Shown: positions 23,395 through 32,277 of the stretch, piece after piece
Position numbering within the stretch: the first letter of the stretch is position 1
How the letters are laid out: each line of letters opens with the position of its first letter
NCBI RefSeq assembly: GCF_023230885.1
Contig: NZ_JALNWM010000005.1
Location: 1-37,914 of the forward strand
Origin: Desulfocurvus sp.
GTDB taxonomy: Bacteria; Desulfobacterota; Desulfovibrionia; Desulfovibrionales; Desulfovibrionaceae
Length of the DNA: 37,914 bases
Reading direction: 5' to 3'
Position numbers and translations under genes: made by a program
Notes under the pieces: generated by a model
Seen by the model: only the letters and a program-made list of their open reading frames with translations
What the model was told of the DNA's origin: nothing
Database searches by the model: none

Positions 23395-26336
23395 AGCTCT
23401 CCAGGCTGTTCAAGCGCACCCTGGTTTTCATGATCCTGGCTTTCGGGCTCCTCGCCGGGGCCACGTCGCTGTATTCGTCCTACACCCTGCGCGAGCGCCT
23501 GACCCGCGAGTTCGAGAGCAAGGGGCTGGCCATCGCCGGGTCCATCGCCAGTTCCAGCGTGGATCTGCTGCTCTCCGACGACGCCGCGGCCATCCAGTCG
23601 GTCATGGACCAGTACCCCGGCATCGAGGGCGTGCGCTACGCCCTGGTGGCCTCGGCCCGGGGCGAGGCGCTGGCGCACACCTTCGTGCCCCAGGTGCCCG
23701 AGGCCGTCGTGGCCGCCCTGTGGGACATGCGGATGCGCGGCGGCGGCCGCCTGCGCGCCCCGGAGATCCACGACTTCGACATCCCCGGCCTGGGCCCGGT
23801 GATCCATGTGAGCTACCCGGTGCTGGCCGGCGAGGCCGGCAGCGTCCACATCGGCATGGACCGGCGCATCATCGACACGGCCATCCGCAACGCGATCATC
23901 AACCTGCAGGTGCTGACCTTCGGCGTCTTCCTGCTCTGCGTGGTGGCGGCCTATTCCTACACCGACAGCATCTCCCGTCCGCTGACGGCCCTGGCGGCCT
24001 ATGCCCGCCGGGTGCGCGGGCACGACTTCTCCGACCCGCCGGACATCCCCGCCCGGGGCGACGAGGTGGCCGAGGTGGCCGAGGCGTTCCGCACCACGGC
24101 CCAGGAACTGGCCGGTTTCATCGCCGAGCTGGAGCGGCGCATGGGCGACGCCACCGCCGAGAGCCGCGACGCCCTGGCCACGGTATCGGCCATCCTGCGC
24201 AACATGGCCGACGGCCTGTTCCTGGCCGGGTCGCACGGGCGGGTCATCCAGGCCAACCCGGCCCTGGGGGCCATGCTGGGCCGCCCCGCCGACAGCCTGA
24301 CCGGGCTCCCGGTGGCCACGCTGCTCGGGGCCGACCCCGCCCGCCCCCTGCTGGACGGCACGGCCCGGGGCGAGCGCAGCACCGCCGAACTCACGGTGCC
24401 CCGCGTGGGCGACGCGCCCTTCCCCGCCGAAATCTCCCTGGCCGCCCTGGACCTGGGCGGCACGCGCCATGTGGTGGGCATCCTGCGCGACGTGACCGCC
24501 CGCAGGCAGGCCGAGCAGGCCCTGCGCGACGCCCGCGACGCCCTGGAAGAGCGCGTGCGCGAGCGCACCGAGGACCTGTGGCGCGCCAACGACAAGCTCA
24601 GCGCCGAAATCGCCGAACGGCGAACGGCCGAGGCGGCCCTGCGCCAGGCCGAGGCCAAGTTCCGGGGGCTTTTCGAGAATTCCATGGAGGGCATCTTCCG
24701 CCTGGACGCCCAGGGCCGCTATGTGGAGGCCAACCCCGCCCTGGCGCGCATCTTCGGCCACCCCGAGCCCGGCGCGTTCCTGGCCGCCCTGGCCGAAGAC
24801 CCCGACGCCACCGCAGCCGACCCCGAAAAGGAGGCCGAATTCCTGGCCCGGCTCCTCGCCGGGGACGAGGTTCGCGGCTTCGAGTCCCGCGCGAGGCGCC
24901 GCGACGGGCACGAAATATGGATCTCGCGCAACGCCCGCCCCGTGCGCGACCATACGGGCACGCCCATCGGCCACGAGGGCTTTCTCCAGGACATCACCGA
25001 GCGCAAGGAGGCCGAGTCGCGGCTCATGCACCAGGCCTTCCACGACCCGCTGACCGGCCTGCCGAACCGCACCCTGTTCCTGGACCACCTGCGCCTGGCC
25101 ATGGAACGCGCGCGGCGCAACCCGGGTTACCTGTTCTGCGTGCTCTACATGGACCTGGACCGCTTCAAGATCATCAACGACAGCCTGGGCCACTCCATCG
25201 GCGACGAGCTGCTCAAGCATGTGGCCCGGCAGCTGGAGGCCTCCGTGCGCGCGATGGACACCGTCGCCCGCTTCGGCGGCGACGAGTTCGCCGTGCTCCT
25301 GGAGGACTTCCGCCATCCGCGCGAGGTGGTGGCCATCGCCAAGCGCATCCTGGCCGCCGTGCGCTCCCCCGCCAGCCTGGGGGGGTACGATGTCCACACC
25401 TCCGCAAGCATCGGCATCGTCCTGCTCACCGAGCACTACACCCAGGCCGACCTCATCCTGCGCGACGCGGACACCGCCATGTACCACGCCAAGGCCGCAG
25501 GCAAGTCGCGCTTCAAGGTCTTCAACCGCCGCATGCACGAGCAGGCCGTGCGCCAGCTGCGCCTGGAGACGGACCTGGCCCGTTCCGTGCGCGACAAGGA
25601 CTTCACCCTGCTCTTCCAGCCCATGCGCGACGTGGCCACCGGCGCCCTGGCCGGCTTCGAGGCCCTGGTGCGCTGGAACCACCCCGAGCGCGGCCTGCTG
25701 GCCCCGGCGGAGTTCATTCACGTCGCCGAGGACACCGGGCTCATCTTCCCCCTGGGCGACTGGGTTCTCGACCAGGCGGGCGCCACCATCGGCGCCTGGG
25801 AGGAGCGCTTCGGCCCCCAGGCGCCGGTGTGCGTGTCCGTGAACCTCTCGGCCAAGCAGTTCATGCAGCCCGGGCTGGCCGCCCGCGTGGAGGCCGTGCT
25901 GCGCCGCACGGGCATCCATCCGCCCAATCTCTGCCTGGAGACCTCCGAAAGCGTGCTCATGGACCACGCCAGCGCGGCCATCGACATGCTCCGCCAGCTC
26001 AAGGCCCACGGCGTGACCCTGGCCATGGACGACTTCGGCACCGGCTATTCGTCCCTGTCCTACCTGCGCCAGTTCCCCATCGACGCCCTCAAGATCGACC
26101 GCAGCTTCATCTCCCGCTGCGACACCGACGACGAGGCGCGCGTCATCGTCAACTCCATCCTGACCCTGGCCGGGAACCTGGGCATCTCCGCCGTGGCCGA
26201 GGGCGTGGACACCCAGGCCCAGCTGGAGACCCTGCGCCGCCTGGGCTGCACCCTGGCCCAGGGCTACCTGTTCTCCCGCCCCCTGCCCCGGGCCGAGGCC
26301 GAAGCCCTGCTGCACCAGGCCTGCGGCCAGGGCTGA
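23391..26336 (+). CDS. Membrane PAS-PAS-GGDEF-EAL cyclic di-GMP protein
   Basis: The order in this 981-residue protein is: membrane segment (about 11-33), periplasmic domain (34-170), second membrane segment (171-193), HAMP (193-247), PAS (about 260-385), coiled coil (385-425), PAS (420-545), GGDEF (548-715) and EAL (725-975). The cyclase signature is intact (FGGDEF, residues 629-633). The phosphodiesterase residues are also present: EAL at 757-759, NLSAKQF, ETSES in place of the usual EITES with both glutamates kept, DDFGTGYSSLSYL, KIDRSF and AEGVDT. It could both make and degrade cyclic di-GMP. I chose the ATG at 23391 (4-base overlap with the binding protein gene) over a GTG at 23382. The periplasmic domain probably receives input from the LivK-like protein. 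Confidence 0.93.
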   Translation: MKLSRLFKRTLVFMILAFGLLAGATSLYSSYTLRERLTREFESKGLAIAGSIASSSVDLLLSDDAAAIQSVMDQYPGIEGVRYALVASARGEALAHTFVPQVPEAVVAALWDMRMRGGGRLRAPEIHDFDIPGLGPVIHVSYPVLAGEAGSVHIGMDRRIIDTAIRNAIINLQVLTFGVFLLCVVAAYSYTDSISRPLTALAAYARRVRGHDFSDPPDIPARGDEVAEVAEAFRTTAQELAGFIAELERRMGDATAESRDALATVSAILRNMADGLFLAGSHGRVIQANPALGAMLGRPADSLTGLPVATLLGADPARPLLDGTARGERSTAELTVPRVGDAPFPAEISLAALDLGGTRHVVGILRDVTARRQAEQALRDARDALEERVRERTEDLWRANDKLSAEIAERRTAEAALRQAEAKFRGLFENSMEGIFRLDAQGRYVEANPALARIFGHPEPGAFLAALAEDPDATAADPEKEAEFLARLLAGDEVRGFESRARRRDGHEIWISRNARPVRDHTGTPIGHEGFLQDITERKEAESRLMHQAFHDPLTGLPNRTLFLDHLRLAMERARRNPGYLFCVLYMDLDRFKIINDSLGHSIGDELLKHVARQLEASVRAMDTVARFGGDEFAVLLEDFRHPREVVAIAKRILAAVRSPASLGGYDVHTSASIGIVLLTEHYTQADLILRDADTAMYHAKAAGKSRFKVFNRRMHEQAVRQLRLETDLARSVRDKDFTLLFQPMRDVATGALAGFEALVRWNHPERGLLAPAEFIHVAEDTGLIFPLGDWVLDQAGATIGAWEERFGPQAPVCVSVNLSAKQFMQPGLAARVEAVLRRTGIHPPNLCLETSESVLMDHASAAIDMLRQLKAHGVTLAMDDFGTGYSSLSYLRQFPIDALKIDRSFISRCDTDDEARVIVNSILTLAGNLGISAVAEGVDTQAQLETLRRLGCTLAQGYLFSRPLPRAEAEALLHQACGQG

Positions 26337-27141
26337 TCCGCCGCGCGCGCCGGACACCGGGGCCCCGGAGGCCGCGCTCCGTTCGCCGCCCGGCCCCGAA
26401 GCCGGACAAAGACGCGCGGGCGAAGGCGCGCCAGCCCCGGCGGGCGCCCGGCAGGGCCCGGGCCGGGGGCCCAGAACCCAAGGCCCGCATCCTCCCGCGG
26501 TTCGCCCGGCGCCCCGCAGCCCTGGCAGGCCGTTCCCGCCCGCGCACGGGTCATGCCGTCCCTGCGCCCCCGCCACCCATGCATTTCCGTCCCCGCCCGC
26601 CCGGCCCCGGGGGGAGGCATTCCACCCGTGCTCCCGGGCCACGCTTCGTCCCCGTCCGCCCGGCCCGGGGCCGGGCGGGGTCAGGGGCCGCCTGCCGTCC
26701 GCAGCGCGGAACCTCCGCCGCCTGCCCATCGCCCGCCCCGGAGGGAGCACCGAACGGCCCCCGGGCAACAGACCCCGCCGCCGCGCCCTGCCCCGCCGAC
26801 CTCCGACGGGATACCAAGCGGCCCGGGAGCCGCCGCCGCACCCGCCCGGCGCACGGCCCGCCACCCGGCCCCCGGAGGGCGCACCGAGCGGGCCCGGGGA
26901 TTGGCGTCCTGCCCCGTGCCGCCCGGTGACCCGCCGCCGTCAGTCCCCATGCCCTGCCCGCCGACCCCCGACGGGGCACCAGGCGGCCCGGGCGTTGCCA
27001 CCCCCCGCGCACGGCACGCCTTCCTGCCCCGCCTTCCTGCCCCGCCGATCCCCGACGGGCACCAAGCGCCCGGGCGTTGCCCCCACGCCGGCCCGCCGCC
27101 TGCCCGCCGCACGGCCCGGCGCGCACGGCCCGCGCGCACGC
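26337..27141. other. Gene-free, extremely GC-rich stretch
   Basis: About 800 bases lie between the GGDEF-EAL gene and the dsr terminator. I find no convincing gene on either strand; the open frames are low-complexity Pro/Arg/Gly/Ala sequence without ribosome sites. The first half shows only GC-rich runs. The second half contains the degenerate repeats described separately. No promoter-like AT-rich island is visible. Confidence 0.7.
26721..27081. repeat. Five degenerate copies of a roughly 45-base GC-rich repeat
   Basis: Copies lie at about 26721-26769, 26787-26834, 26861-26906, 26953-26999 and 27036-27081. Each has a C-rich lead (CCTGCCC then CGCCGA in the better copies), a core like GACGGGGCACCAAGCGG, then CCCGGGCGTTGCC or a variant. 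A second shared element, GCGCACGGCCCGCC or close variants, follows some copies (26849-26862, 27007-27020, and after 27120). Core-to-core spacing is 64, 70, 95 and 84 bases. The last two copies are the most alike. The irregular spacing and divergence do not fit a CRISPR array or a recent tandem duplication. Confidence 0.65.
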
Positions 27142-27170
27142 AAAAGGCCCGCCCCTTGCGGGGCGGGCCT
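27142..27170 (-). terminator. Intrinsic terminator of the dsr operon
   Basis: On the minus strand an 11-base-pair stem (27145-27155 with 27160-27170, loop TTGC on the plus strand) is followed by a U-run from AAAA at 27142-27145. It lies 25 bases past the dsrP stop codon. Confidence 0.85.
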
Positions 27171-27195
27171 GTCAATCGAGGGTGGAGCCTTGGGG

Positions 27196-28368
27196 TTATG
27201 CTGCGGCTTTCTTGACGGAGACAGCGATCTTCCACAGCACGGTGACGACCAGGGCGCCGATGGCGTAGATGCCCAGGGAAATGAACAGCTCGGTGGAGGA
27301 CGGCATGTATTCCGTCACGCCCTCGAACATGTTCGGGATGAAGCCCGCCACCACGAGGCCCATGCCCTTGTCGATCCACGTCGCGGCGATGAGGATCAGC
27401 AACGCGAAGATCAGCACGGGCTTGCAGTTGCGCGTGGTGGAGGGGATGAGCAGCGCCAGGGACAGCAGGGCCAGGAACGCGGCGGTCCAGAAGTAGGGGA
27501 CCATCACGCCCAGGTGCTGGCCGGTGGCGGGATCCTCCAGCCCGGCGAACAGGTACACGATGGAGTGCATGTGGCCGGGAATCTGGGAATAGAAGGCCGT
27601 GAACAGCTCAAGGCCGAAGAAGAAGACGTTGAAGATCATGGCGTAGGTGATGATCCGGGCCAGCATCTTCACGGCGTATTCGCCCAGCTCGAACTTGGCG
27701 ACCTTCTCGACGATGAACAGCAGAAGCAGCATGATCGCCGGCCCGGCGCAGAAGGCGCTGGCCAGGAAGCGGGCGGCCATGATCGCGGTCAGCCAGAAGT
27801 GGCGGGCCGGAATGCCCGCGTACAGGAAGGCCGTGACCGTGTGGATGGAGAAGGCGAAGGGCACGGAAACGATGGCCAGGATCTTGACCCATTTGGCGTA
27901 GGGCACGCCCTTCTTCTGGGCCTCGAGGGACGCCCAGCCCACGATGATGTTCAGGAACATGTAGCCGTTCAGCACGATCATGTCCCAGAAGAGCACGGAG
28001 TTCGGGGTCGGGTGCAGCACGACGTTCATCAGGCGCTTGGGCTGGCCCAGGTCCACGATGACGAAGAGCAGGCACATGATGATGGCGCCGATGGCCATGA
28101 ACTCGCCGAAGACAACGAGGTTCCCGAACTTCTTGTAGTCGTGCAGGTAGTAGGGCAGCACGAGCATGACGCCCGAGGCCGCCACGCCGACCAGGTAGGT
28201 GAGCTGGGCCACATAGAAGCCCCAGGACACGTCGCGGCTCATGTTGGTGAGTTGCAGGCCGTGCTGGAACTGCAAGACGTAGTTGTAGGCGCCGACCGCG
28301 ATGCACGCGAGCAGCAGGCCTATCCACCACCAGTAGTATTTGTTGCCGTTAAGCGCTTTTTCGAGCAT
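27196..28368 (-). CDS. dsrP: DsrP, NrfD-family membrane subunit of the DsrMKJOP complex
   Basis: This 390-residue integral membrane protein of the NrfD/PsrC family has about ten hydrophobic segments, starting with YYWWWIGLLLACIAVGAYNY. It includes FYVAQLTYLVGVAASGVML and the RFLASAFCAGPAIMLLLL region. NrfD-type subunits bind menaquinone near the periplasmic side and pass electrons to or from the FeS subunit DsrO. It is the last gene of the operon, ten bases after dsrO, with GGGGGGAG just upstream of the ATG at 28368, and is followed by an intrinsic terminator. Length and gene order match the standard sulfate-reducer dsrMKJOP operon. Confidence 0.95.
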   Translation of the reverse strand: MLEKALNGNKYYWWWIGLLLACIAVGAYNYVLQFQHGLQLTNMSRDVSWGFYVAQLTYLVGVAASGVMLVLPYYLHDYKKFGNLVVFGEFMAIGAIIMCLLFVIVDLGQPKRLMNVVLHPTPNSVLFWDMIVLNGYMFLNIIVGWASLEAQKKGVPYAKWVKILAIVSVPFAFSIHTVTAFLYAGIPARHFWLTAIMAARFLASAFCAGPAIMLLLLFIVEKVAKFELGEYAVKMLARIITYAMIFNVFFFGLELFTAFYSQIPGHMHSIVYLFAGLEDPATGQHLGVMVPYFWTAAFLALLSLALLIPSTTRNCKPVLIFALLILIAATWIDKGMGLVVAGFIPNMFEGVTEYMPSSTELFISLGIYAIGALVVTVLWKIAVSVKKAAA

Positions 28369-28378
28369 GGCTCCCCCC

Positions 28379-29161
28379 CTAGATGATGTAGAAGACGCTC
28401 GGGCTGGTGCCCAGGTCCGGTTTGCGGCGGAGGGTGAAGTTCTCCGCCAGGATGTGCCGGATCTCGGAGTCGGGATCGCCCAGGTCGCCGAAGACGATCT
28501 TGCCTTCGGACGCCTCGACGCAGGCCGGCATCTTCCCTTCGGCCAGGCGCTCGGTGCAGAAGGTGCACTTCTCGACGACGCCCTTCATCCGCGTGGGGTA
28601 CACGGGGTTCTCTTCGGCGATGAACGGGCGCGGGTCCTGGAAGTTGAAGCTCCGGGAGCCGTAGGGGCAGCCCGCCATGCAGAAGCGGCAGCCGATGCAG
28701 CGGTGCATGTCCATCATCACGATGCCGTCCTCGCGCTTGAAGGTGGCCTTGGTCGGGCACACGCGCACGCAGGGCGGGTTGTCGCAGTGGTTGCACAGCA
28801 GCAGGTAGCGGGAGTGGTGCACCCGCTCGGCCAGGAACTCCTGGTGGTTATGGGGGAAGGAGGCGTGGAAGCTGTCGGTCCACAGCCACTTCACTTCCTG
28901 CTTGCCGGGAAGGTGCGGGACGTTGTGCTCCTTGTGGCAGGCCTCGATGAGGGGCGCGAAGTCCTCCTCGCCGTGGAAGGCGCGGGTGTCGATGACCATG
29001 CCCCAGCGCTTGGCCGTGAGGTGCTGGTGGCCGGGCGCCATATGCTCATAGTGCGGCAGGTAGGCGCCCTTGGAGTTGGCCAGGGCGGAACCCGCTCCGG
29101 CGGCCATGCCCAGCGCCGTCACACCAGCCACTTTCAGGAAGTCGCGTCTGGTGGTTTTCAT
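28379..29161 (-). CDS. dsrO: DsrO, periplasmic iron-sulfur subunit of the DsrMKJOP complex
   Basis: The 260-residue protein has a twin-arginine signal (TTRRDFLKVAGVTALGMAAG), so it is exported folded to the periplasm. The mature part is a ferredoxin-like protein of the NrfC/PsrB type, with the cluster motifs CNHCDNPPCVRVCP, CIGCRFCMAGCPYG and CTFC. I count 12 cysteines, enough for three [4Fe-4S] clusters if all are ligands. It should relay electrons between DsrP and the cytochrome DsrJ. The start at 29161 overlaps the dsrJ stop codon by one base (TAATG), so the two are translationally coupled; the Tat motif confirms this start over a longer in-frame extension. Confidence 0.95.
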   Translation of the reverse strand: MKTTRRDFLKVAGVTALGMAAGAGSALANSKGAYLPHYEHMAPGHQHLTAKRWGMVIDTRAFHGEEDFAPLIEACHKEHNVPHLPGKQEVKWLWTDSFHASFPHNHQEFLAERVHHSRYLLLCNHCDNPPCVRVCPTKATFKREDGIVMMDMHRCIGCRFCMAGCPYGSRSFNFQDPRPFIAEENPVYPTRMKGVVEKCTFCTERLAEGKMPACVEASEGKIVFGDLGDPDSEIRHILAENFTLRRKPDLGTSPSVFYII

Positions 29162-29547
29162 TACTTCTCCTCCTTGGGCGCGATATGGCAATCCCAGCAG
29201 TAAGGCTCCACGGCCGCGGCGGTGTGGCACTTGTCGCAGAAGTCCTTCTTGCTGTCGTGGCAGTCCATGCAGCTCTTTTGCAGGCTCATTTCCACATGGC
29301 TGCCGGAGGCGGTGGTGTATTCGAGGTTGCCCTCGCGGACAACGGAATCCCTCCAGGTATTGAGCAGCTGCATGTGCTCCGCACGCATCCACTCAGTGGC
29401 CTCGATGCACTCGGTGGCCTTGGACTTGGGAGGCAGCTTCAGCTCGGGAGTCTTGTAGCCAGCGCTTCCCGCATTGTACCAGAACGGGAACCCGACTATG
29501 CCGAGGAACACGATCAGGCCGGCGATTATTTTTCCACCATCATACAT
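29161..29547 (-). CDS. dsrJ: DsrJ, triheme cytochrome c subunit of the DsrMKJOP complex
   Basis: The 128-residue protein is anchored by an N-terminal membrane segment (about 6-24) that is not followed by a cleavage site. Three heme c motifs are visible: C93-M-D-C-H97, C104-D-K-C-H108 and C117-W-D-C-H121. Cys47 (in ATECIEATEW) is a candidate for the unusual cysteine heme ligand described for DsrJ. The protein would sit on the periplasmic face and exchange electrons with DsrO or soluble cytochromes. GGGAGG lies eight bases before the ATG at 29547, 14 bases after the dsrK stop. Confidence 0.95.
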   Translation of the reverse strand: MYDGGKIIAGLIVFLGIVGFPFWYNAGSAGYKTPELKLPPKSKATECIEATEWMRAEHMQLLNTWRDSVVREGNLEYTTASGSHVEMSLQKSCMDCHDSKKDFCDKCHTAAAVEPYCWDCHIAPKEEK

Positions 29548-29561
29548 TGGCAGTACCTCCC

Positions 29562-31181
29562 TTACTCCATCCCGGGCAAGGGCTCTTGCCGCAGGTCTAC
29601 TTCTCTGGGTTTCTCGCCCGTCATGACCAGCGCGTTGGCCACCAGCTCATGGACGCCGTACACCTCAACACCAGGAGCCCAGTAGTTGGCCAGCGGGGGC
29701 AGCGTGGCGCGGTCGATGGCGCAGATGGTCGCCAGGGTGTTCACGCCGTTTTTCTGCTGCACATGGCGCAGGGCGTTGCCCCGGCCGATGCCGCCGCGCA
29801 TGCGCATCTCCATGAACTCGTCCGTGTTCAGGCCCGAGCCGCCGGCGCAGCAGAAGGTCTTCTCGCGGATGGTGTCCTCGGGCATCTCGACGAAGTTGTT
29901 GCACACGTTCTGGATGACGTAGCGCGGCTCGTCGAGCAGGCCCATGGCGCGGGCGGGGTTGCAGGAGTCGTGGAAGGTCACGATCTTGTCGTCGTTGCGG
30001 CTGGGGTCGAGCTTGAGCTTGCCGTGCTTCATCAGGTCGGAGGTGAACTCCGTGATGTGGATCATGCTCGTGCCCGCGGCGCTCTCGAAGCGGGTGCCCG
30101 TGATGGGGCTCACCGGCGTCTCCAGGAAGTCCGCCGGGCCGTTCATGGTGTCCATGTACTGGTTGAGCACGCGCCACATATGGCCGCACTCGCCGCCGAT
30201 GATGTACTTCACGCCCAGGCGCTTGGCCTCGGCGTACATCTTGGCGTTCAGCTTCTTCATCATCCGGTCGGAGGTGAACAGGCCGAAGTTGCCGCCCTCG
30301 GAGGCGTAGGTCGACCAGGTGTAGTCCAGCCCGATCTCGTGGAAGAGCATCAGGTAGCCCATGTAGGTGTAGGTGCCCGGGTCGGCGAAGATGTCGCCCG
30401 ACGGGGTGATGAACAGCACCTCATGGCCCTTTTCGTTCACCGGGCAGTTGACCTTGACCCCGGTGATCTCCTCGATGTCGTCGCACATGAACTCCATCAT
30501 GCCGTAGTAGGCATGGGGCTGGATGCCCATGTGGTTGCCGGTGCGGTTGGAGTTGGAGGCGGGCTCCAGAATCCAGTTGATGTTGCAGCCCACCAGGTGC
30601 AGCAGCTCGCGGGCCATCATGGTGATCTCGGCGGTGTCGATGCCGTAGGGGCAGAACAGCGAACACCGGCGGCATTCCGTGCACTGGTAGAAGTACAGGA
30701 ACCACTCCTTGACCACGTCCTCCTCGAGCTTGCGCGCGCCCGCCAGCCGGCCCAGGATCTTCCCGGCCAGGGTGAACTCGCCGCGATAGATGGAGCGCAG
30801 CAGCTCGGCGCGCAGCACGGGCATGTTCTTGGGGTCGCCGCCGCCGATGTAGAAGTGGCACTTGTCGGCGCAGGCGCCGCAGCGCACGCACACGTCCATG
30901 AAGACCTTGAAGGAGCGGTACTTGTCCAGCCGCTCGCGGAAGCCCTTCTTGATCCGTTCGCGCCAGTCCTCGGGCAGCTTCCAGTCCACGTCGGTGGGCA
31001 CCCACTCGCGGATGTGCGGGAAGTCGCCCTTGGTGGCCTTGTTCAGGTACTCCAGAATCTCGGGCTTGGCCGGATAGCACCATGTGCCGGGCTTGAACTC
31101 GGGCGGAACATCCATCCAGTTCTTCTGGGGGACCTTGTAATCGTACTGAAGCAGCTCTTCAGGTTTGACATTCCAAGCCAT
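29562..31181 (-). CDS. dsrK: DsrK, HdrD-like catalytic iron-sulfur subunit of the DsrMKJOP complex
   Basis: The 539-residue cytoplasmic protein is related to heterodisulfide reductase subunit D. A bis-[4Fe-4S] ferredoxin part has CVRCGACADKC (around residue 96) and CTECRRCSLFCP (around 170). The C-terminal half carries CCG-type cysteines for the special cluster: GGECGHMWR, FHDSCNPAR and FCCAGGSG. It is thought to reduce the DsrC trisulfide, linking the quinone pool to sulfite reduction. AAGGAG lies six bases before the ATG at 31181, 16 bases after dsrM. All expected cysteine motifs are present, so the complex looks functional. Confidence 0.96.
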   Translation of the reverse strand: MAWNVKPEELLQYDYKVPQKNWMDVPPEFKPGTWCYPAKPEILEYLNKATKGDFPHIREWVPTDVDWKLPEDWRERIKKGFRERLDKYRSFKVFMDVCVRCGACADKCHFYIGGGDPKNMPVLRAELLRSIYRGEFTLAGKILGRLAGARKLEEDVVKEWFLYFYQCTECRRCSLFCPYGIDTAEITMMARELLHLVGCNINWILEPASNSNRTGNHMGIQPHAYYGMMEFMCDDIEEITGVKVNCPVNEKGHEVLFITPSGDIFADPGTYTYMGYLMLFHEIGLDYTWSTYASEGGNFGLFTSDRMMKKLNAKMYAEAKRLGVKYIIGGECGHMWRVLNQYMDTMNGPADFLETPVSPITGTRFESAAGTSMIHITEFTSDLMKHGKLKLDPSRNDDKIVTFHDSCNPARAMGLLDEPRYVIQNVCNNFVEMPEDTIREKTFCCAGGSGLNTDEFMEMRMRGGIGRGNALRHVQQKNGVNTLATICAIDRATLPPLANYWAPGVEVYGVHELVANALVMTGEKPREVDLRQEPLPGME

Positions 31182-31197
31182 CGTCCACTCCTTAGGG

Positions 31198-32244
31198 CTA
31201 CTGGGCCTCGGTTTTGGCGGCCTCTTCGAGGGTCTTCTCGACGGGCAACCCGGCTTCGATCATCTTCTCCCGGAATTCGTCCTCGTAGGCCGCGTAGCTG
31301 TGGGCCTTGACGTTCGGGTCGTTCCAGGGGTTGCGGTGGTACCTGGCGCGGCTGTCGTTGGGCAGGTTCCTGGTCGGGGACAGGAACACCCCGCCCATGT
31401 GCATGAGCTTGCTGAAGGGCAGGTAGGCGATCAGGCAGCTCACCAGGAAGACGTGGACGAAGAAGACGACCCCGATCCCTTCGATGTGCACGGCGGGATT
31501 GAGCGAGAACAGGGCCATGGTCACTTCCTTGACGGCCATGATGTCGGTCTTGGCCCAGTAGCGCATGAGGATGCCCGACAGGGCCACGCCCAGAATCAGG
31601 AACAGGGGGAAGTAGTCCGCGGGCTGGGAGATGTAGCGCACCTGGGGCACCACGAAGCGGCGCAGCAGGAGCAGCGACACGCCCAGGGCCAGGGCCGCGC
31701 CGCTCATGTACAGCGCGGGGGCGCCGATCTGCAGGAAGGTGTCGGCGTACTCCAGGGCCAGCAGGGCCGAGGGCACCGGGTCGAGGAACAGCCGCCAATG
31801 GCGGATGAACACGACCAGGAAGGAGTAGTGGAAGATCAGGGCGAACAGCCACAGCCATTTGGCCGAGGCGTAGCGGATCTTCACGTCCACGCCGTCCTGG
31901 GCGCTGCCGAAGCGCTGCGCCGTCAGGTTGCGGAACAGCGAGCGGAACAGCAGCACTTCGAGGGCCATGCGCACGAAGGTCTGTCCGGCGGTGGCGGGGT
32001 TGTCGTACTTGTCGTGGCGGATCCAGTCGTGCGACTTCATCTGCCCGGCGGTGGTCGGGATACGGAACGGCACGGGCGATTTTGCCCAGCCGATGACCTT
32101 GGCGACGAAGCCGACCAGGAAGACGGCAATCGCCAGCCAGGGGATGTACAGCCCGAAGAGCTGCTCCATCCCCGCGGCCCCCGCGCCGACCAGGGCGATC
32201 ACGACCAGCGCGAAGACAGCGAAAAGTGAGTACAATGCGTTCAT
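31198..32244 (-). CDS. dsrM: DsrM, cytochrome b subunit of the DsrMKJOP complex
   Basis: The 348-residue membrane protein is related to the NarI/HdrE gamma subunit. It has about six hydrophobic segments, with candidate heme b histidines in FHYSFLVVFIRHW and VVFFVHVFLVSCLIAY plus LMHMGG. DsrM oxidizes or reduces menaquinone and passes electrons to DsrK at the cytoplasmic face. The C-terminal 70 residues are hydrophilic (RNLPNDSRARYHRNPWN) and probably dock DsrK. The start ATG at 32244 has AGGTAGGGG upstream and follows the RsbRD gene by 33 bases, so it likely shares that transcript. Confidence 0.95.
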   Translation of the reverse strand: MNALYSLFAVFALVVIALVGAGAAGMEQLFGLYIPWLAIAVFLVGFVAKVIGWAKSPVPFRIPTTAGQMKSHDWIRHDKYDNPATAGQTFVRMALEVLLFRSLFRNLTAQRFGSAQDGVDVKIRYASAKWLWLFALIFHYSFLVVFIRHWRLFLDPVPSALLALEYADTFLQIGAPALYMSGAALALGVSLLLLRRFVVPQVRYISQPADYFPLFLILGVALSGILMRYWAKTDIMAVKEVTMALFSLNPAVHIEGIGVVFFVHVFLVSCLIAYLPFSKLMHMGGVFLSPTRNLPNDSRARYHRNPWNDPNVKAHSYAAYEDEFREKMIEAGLPVEKTLEEAAKTEAQ

Positions 32245-32277
32245 AAGCCCCTACCTCGATTGATGTTACACTGCCAT

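Noticed and set aside
26721..27081. Possible CRISPR array
   Set aside because: Repeats are degenerate and spacing varies from 64 to 95 bases. There are no cas genes.
26551..27215. Open frames of about 190-230 codons in the gene-free stretch
   Set aside because: They owe their length to GC-rich repeats, give Pro/Arg/Gly-rich products, and lack ribosome sites and family features.
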